This document shows, piece by piece, positions 63,329 through 64,000 of a DNA stretch of 64,000 nucleotides. Numbering within the stretch: position 1 is the stretch's first letter; each line of letters begins with the position of its first letter. The stretch covers positions 62,001-126,000 of the forward strand of contig JAZKFT010000022.1 of assembly GCA_040386335.1 (NCBI GenBank), written 5' to 3'. Made by a program: the position numbers and the translations under genes. The notes below the pieces were generated by a model. It was not told where the DNA came from and searched no databases. It was given only the letters and a program-made list of their open reading frames with translations. The DNA is from JAZKFT01 sp040386335 (GTDB lineage Bacteria > Bacteroidota > Bacteroidia > Chitinophagales > Chitinophagaceae).

Positions 63329-64000
63329 ATGAAAACCAAACTACTCCTGATTCTGATGGTGTGCATTGCTGTGACCGGATTTTCGCAAAATGCATTTTAC
63401 AATACCCGTAAAATACTCAGCTGGCGGGATGAAGTAATAAAACTGAATAGCGGACCAATAACCGATTCAACTACCCTAAAAAAGAAAGCCTATCTCGATT
63501 CCATTACCTCGATGGTTTTTTACTACACCGGTGAAAAGAAATGGGATAGTATTATCAAGTACACCGGCATGGCCGAACTCTATCATTTTGTTACCGGACA
63601 GCTGATCAATACTTCGGTACTCAAAAAACAATTCTCTGAAGTATCAGCGTTAGGGAATGTTCTCAGGAGGGATTTTAATGAAATAAAATCGCTGCTTGAT
63701 AATATTGATGATTACTCGACAGCATCAAGAAAATGGTCGGAGTTGATGTACAACAATAGTGACACCAGTTCTTTTAACAACAACTACCATCCTGTTTATT
63801 CCAACCCGGGCAATGATACCAGTTGGGCACGCAGCCAGCCGAAATTTATACTGGATAATTGGAAACAGGCCCTGGACTCATTTAGAAGAGAGCGATCAAA
63901 AGCCGATAGGGAATTAAATGTCGCATCAAAAAAGCTGGCTAAAGCCATAGAAGATAACAAAGTTGCTCTACTGCAGGCTTTACAGGGCAGAACGATCAGT
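63329..64000 (+). CDS. Secreted protein of unknown function, cut by the window end
   Basis: The reading frame opens with ATG at 63329, directly downstream of and divergent from the glycosyltransferase, and is still open after 224 codons at base 64000. The signal peptide is MKTKLLLILMVCIAVTGFSQ. The mature part is helical and charged (SWRDEVIKLNSG, TLKKKAYLDSI, DNWKQALDSFRRERSKADREL) and ends in a probable coiled coil (KKLAKAIEDNKVALLQAL). No family recognised. The 3' end and stop lie outside the window. Confidence 0.7.
   Translation, partial: MKTKLLLILMVCIAVTGFSQNAFYNTRKILSWRDEVIKLNSGPITDSTTLKKKAYLDSITSMVFYYTGEKKWDSIIKYTGMAELYHFVTGQLINTSVLKKQFSEVSALGNVLRRDFNEIKSLLDNIDDYSTASRKWSELMYNNSDTSSFNNNYHPVYSNPGNDTSWARSQPKFILDNWKQALDSFRRERSKADRELNVASKKLAKAIEDNKVALLQALQGRTIS

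Noticed and set aside
1..64000. tRNA, rRNA, CRISPR, integrase or transposase genes
   Set aside because: Scanned for; nothing with the right structure or protein motifs was seen. Only small palindromic repeats are present.

Overview
This is a stretch of a Bacteroidota chromosome, most likely from the Chitinophagaceae or a close relative; the family-level placement is my inference. The evidence is a SusC/SusD pair with a hybrid two-component regulator, two proteins with C-terminal type IX secretion sorting domains, NarL-type sensor/regulator pairs, many secreted proteins and lipoproteins, and starts without Shine-Dalgarno sequences. No rRNA, tRNA, CRISPR array, integrase or IS transposase was seen. 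Housekeeping genes (ppc, gmk, gatB, alaS, lpxH) are spread through the window, so it reads as ordinary chromosome carrying one large accessory catabolic locus.

Layout. 1-2.0 kb: a membrane protein, then a NarL-type histidine kinase and response regulator. 2.1-22.2 kb: a mixed region with sanA, ppc, an M28 peptidase, gmk, a Bax-inhibitor-1 protein, a polysaccharide deacetylase, an S9 peptidase, a deoxyhypusine-synthase-like enzyme, an acyl-CoA dehydrogenase, a MarR regulator divergent from two TonB-C-domain proteins, a TlpA-like lipoprotein, gatB and a PDZ protein. Strong hairpin terminators and dispersed palindromic repeats lie between these genes.

22.3-45.8 kb is a polysaccharide utilisation locus (PUL). 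It holds a PL8 lyase, a GH88 unsaturated glucuronyl hydrolase, a GH29 fucosidase, a giant PL8-GEVED-DNRLRE-T9SS lyase, a DUF5017 lipoprotein, SusD, SusC, a divergent hybrid two-component sensor, a beta-helix protein and a second GH29 fucosidase. Together they suggest this path: surface cleavage by PL8, uptake by SusCD, removal of the unsaturated uronic acid by GH88, and removal of fucose by the two GH29 enzymes. No sulfatase is present. A non-sulfated or lightly sulfated, fucosylated, uronate-containing glycan is therefore more likely than ordinary sulfated chondroitin. A four-half-site dyad array between susC and the sensor is the best candidate operator.

45.8-64 kb: alaS, an M23 peptidase, a MerR regulator with a thioredoxin-like protein, a second NarL-type sensor/regulator pair, a secreted beta-helix protein beside a T9SS cargo built of six 75-residue tandem repeats, an MscS channel, a secreted propeller-like protein, a frameshifted Rpn-family nuclease gene, lpxH, a LutC-like protein, a secreted unknown, a family 2 glycosyltransferase, and a secreted protein cut by the window end.

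Start codons were moved inward from the longest frame where a signal peptide or family alignment demanded it; each such choice is stated in the entry.
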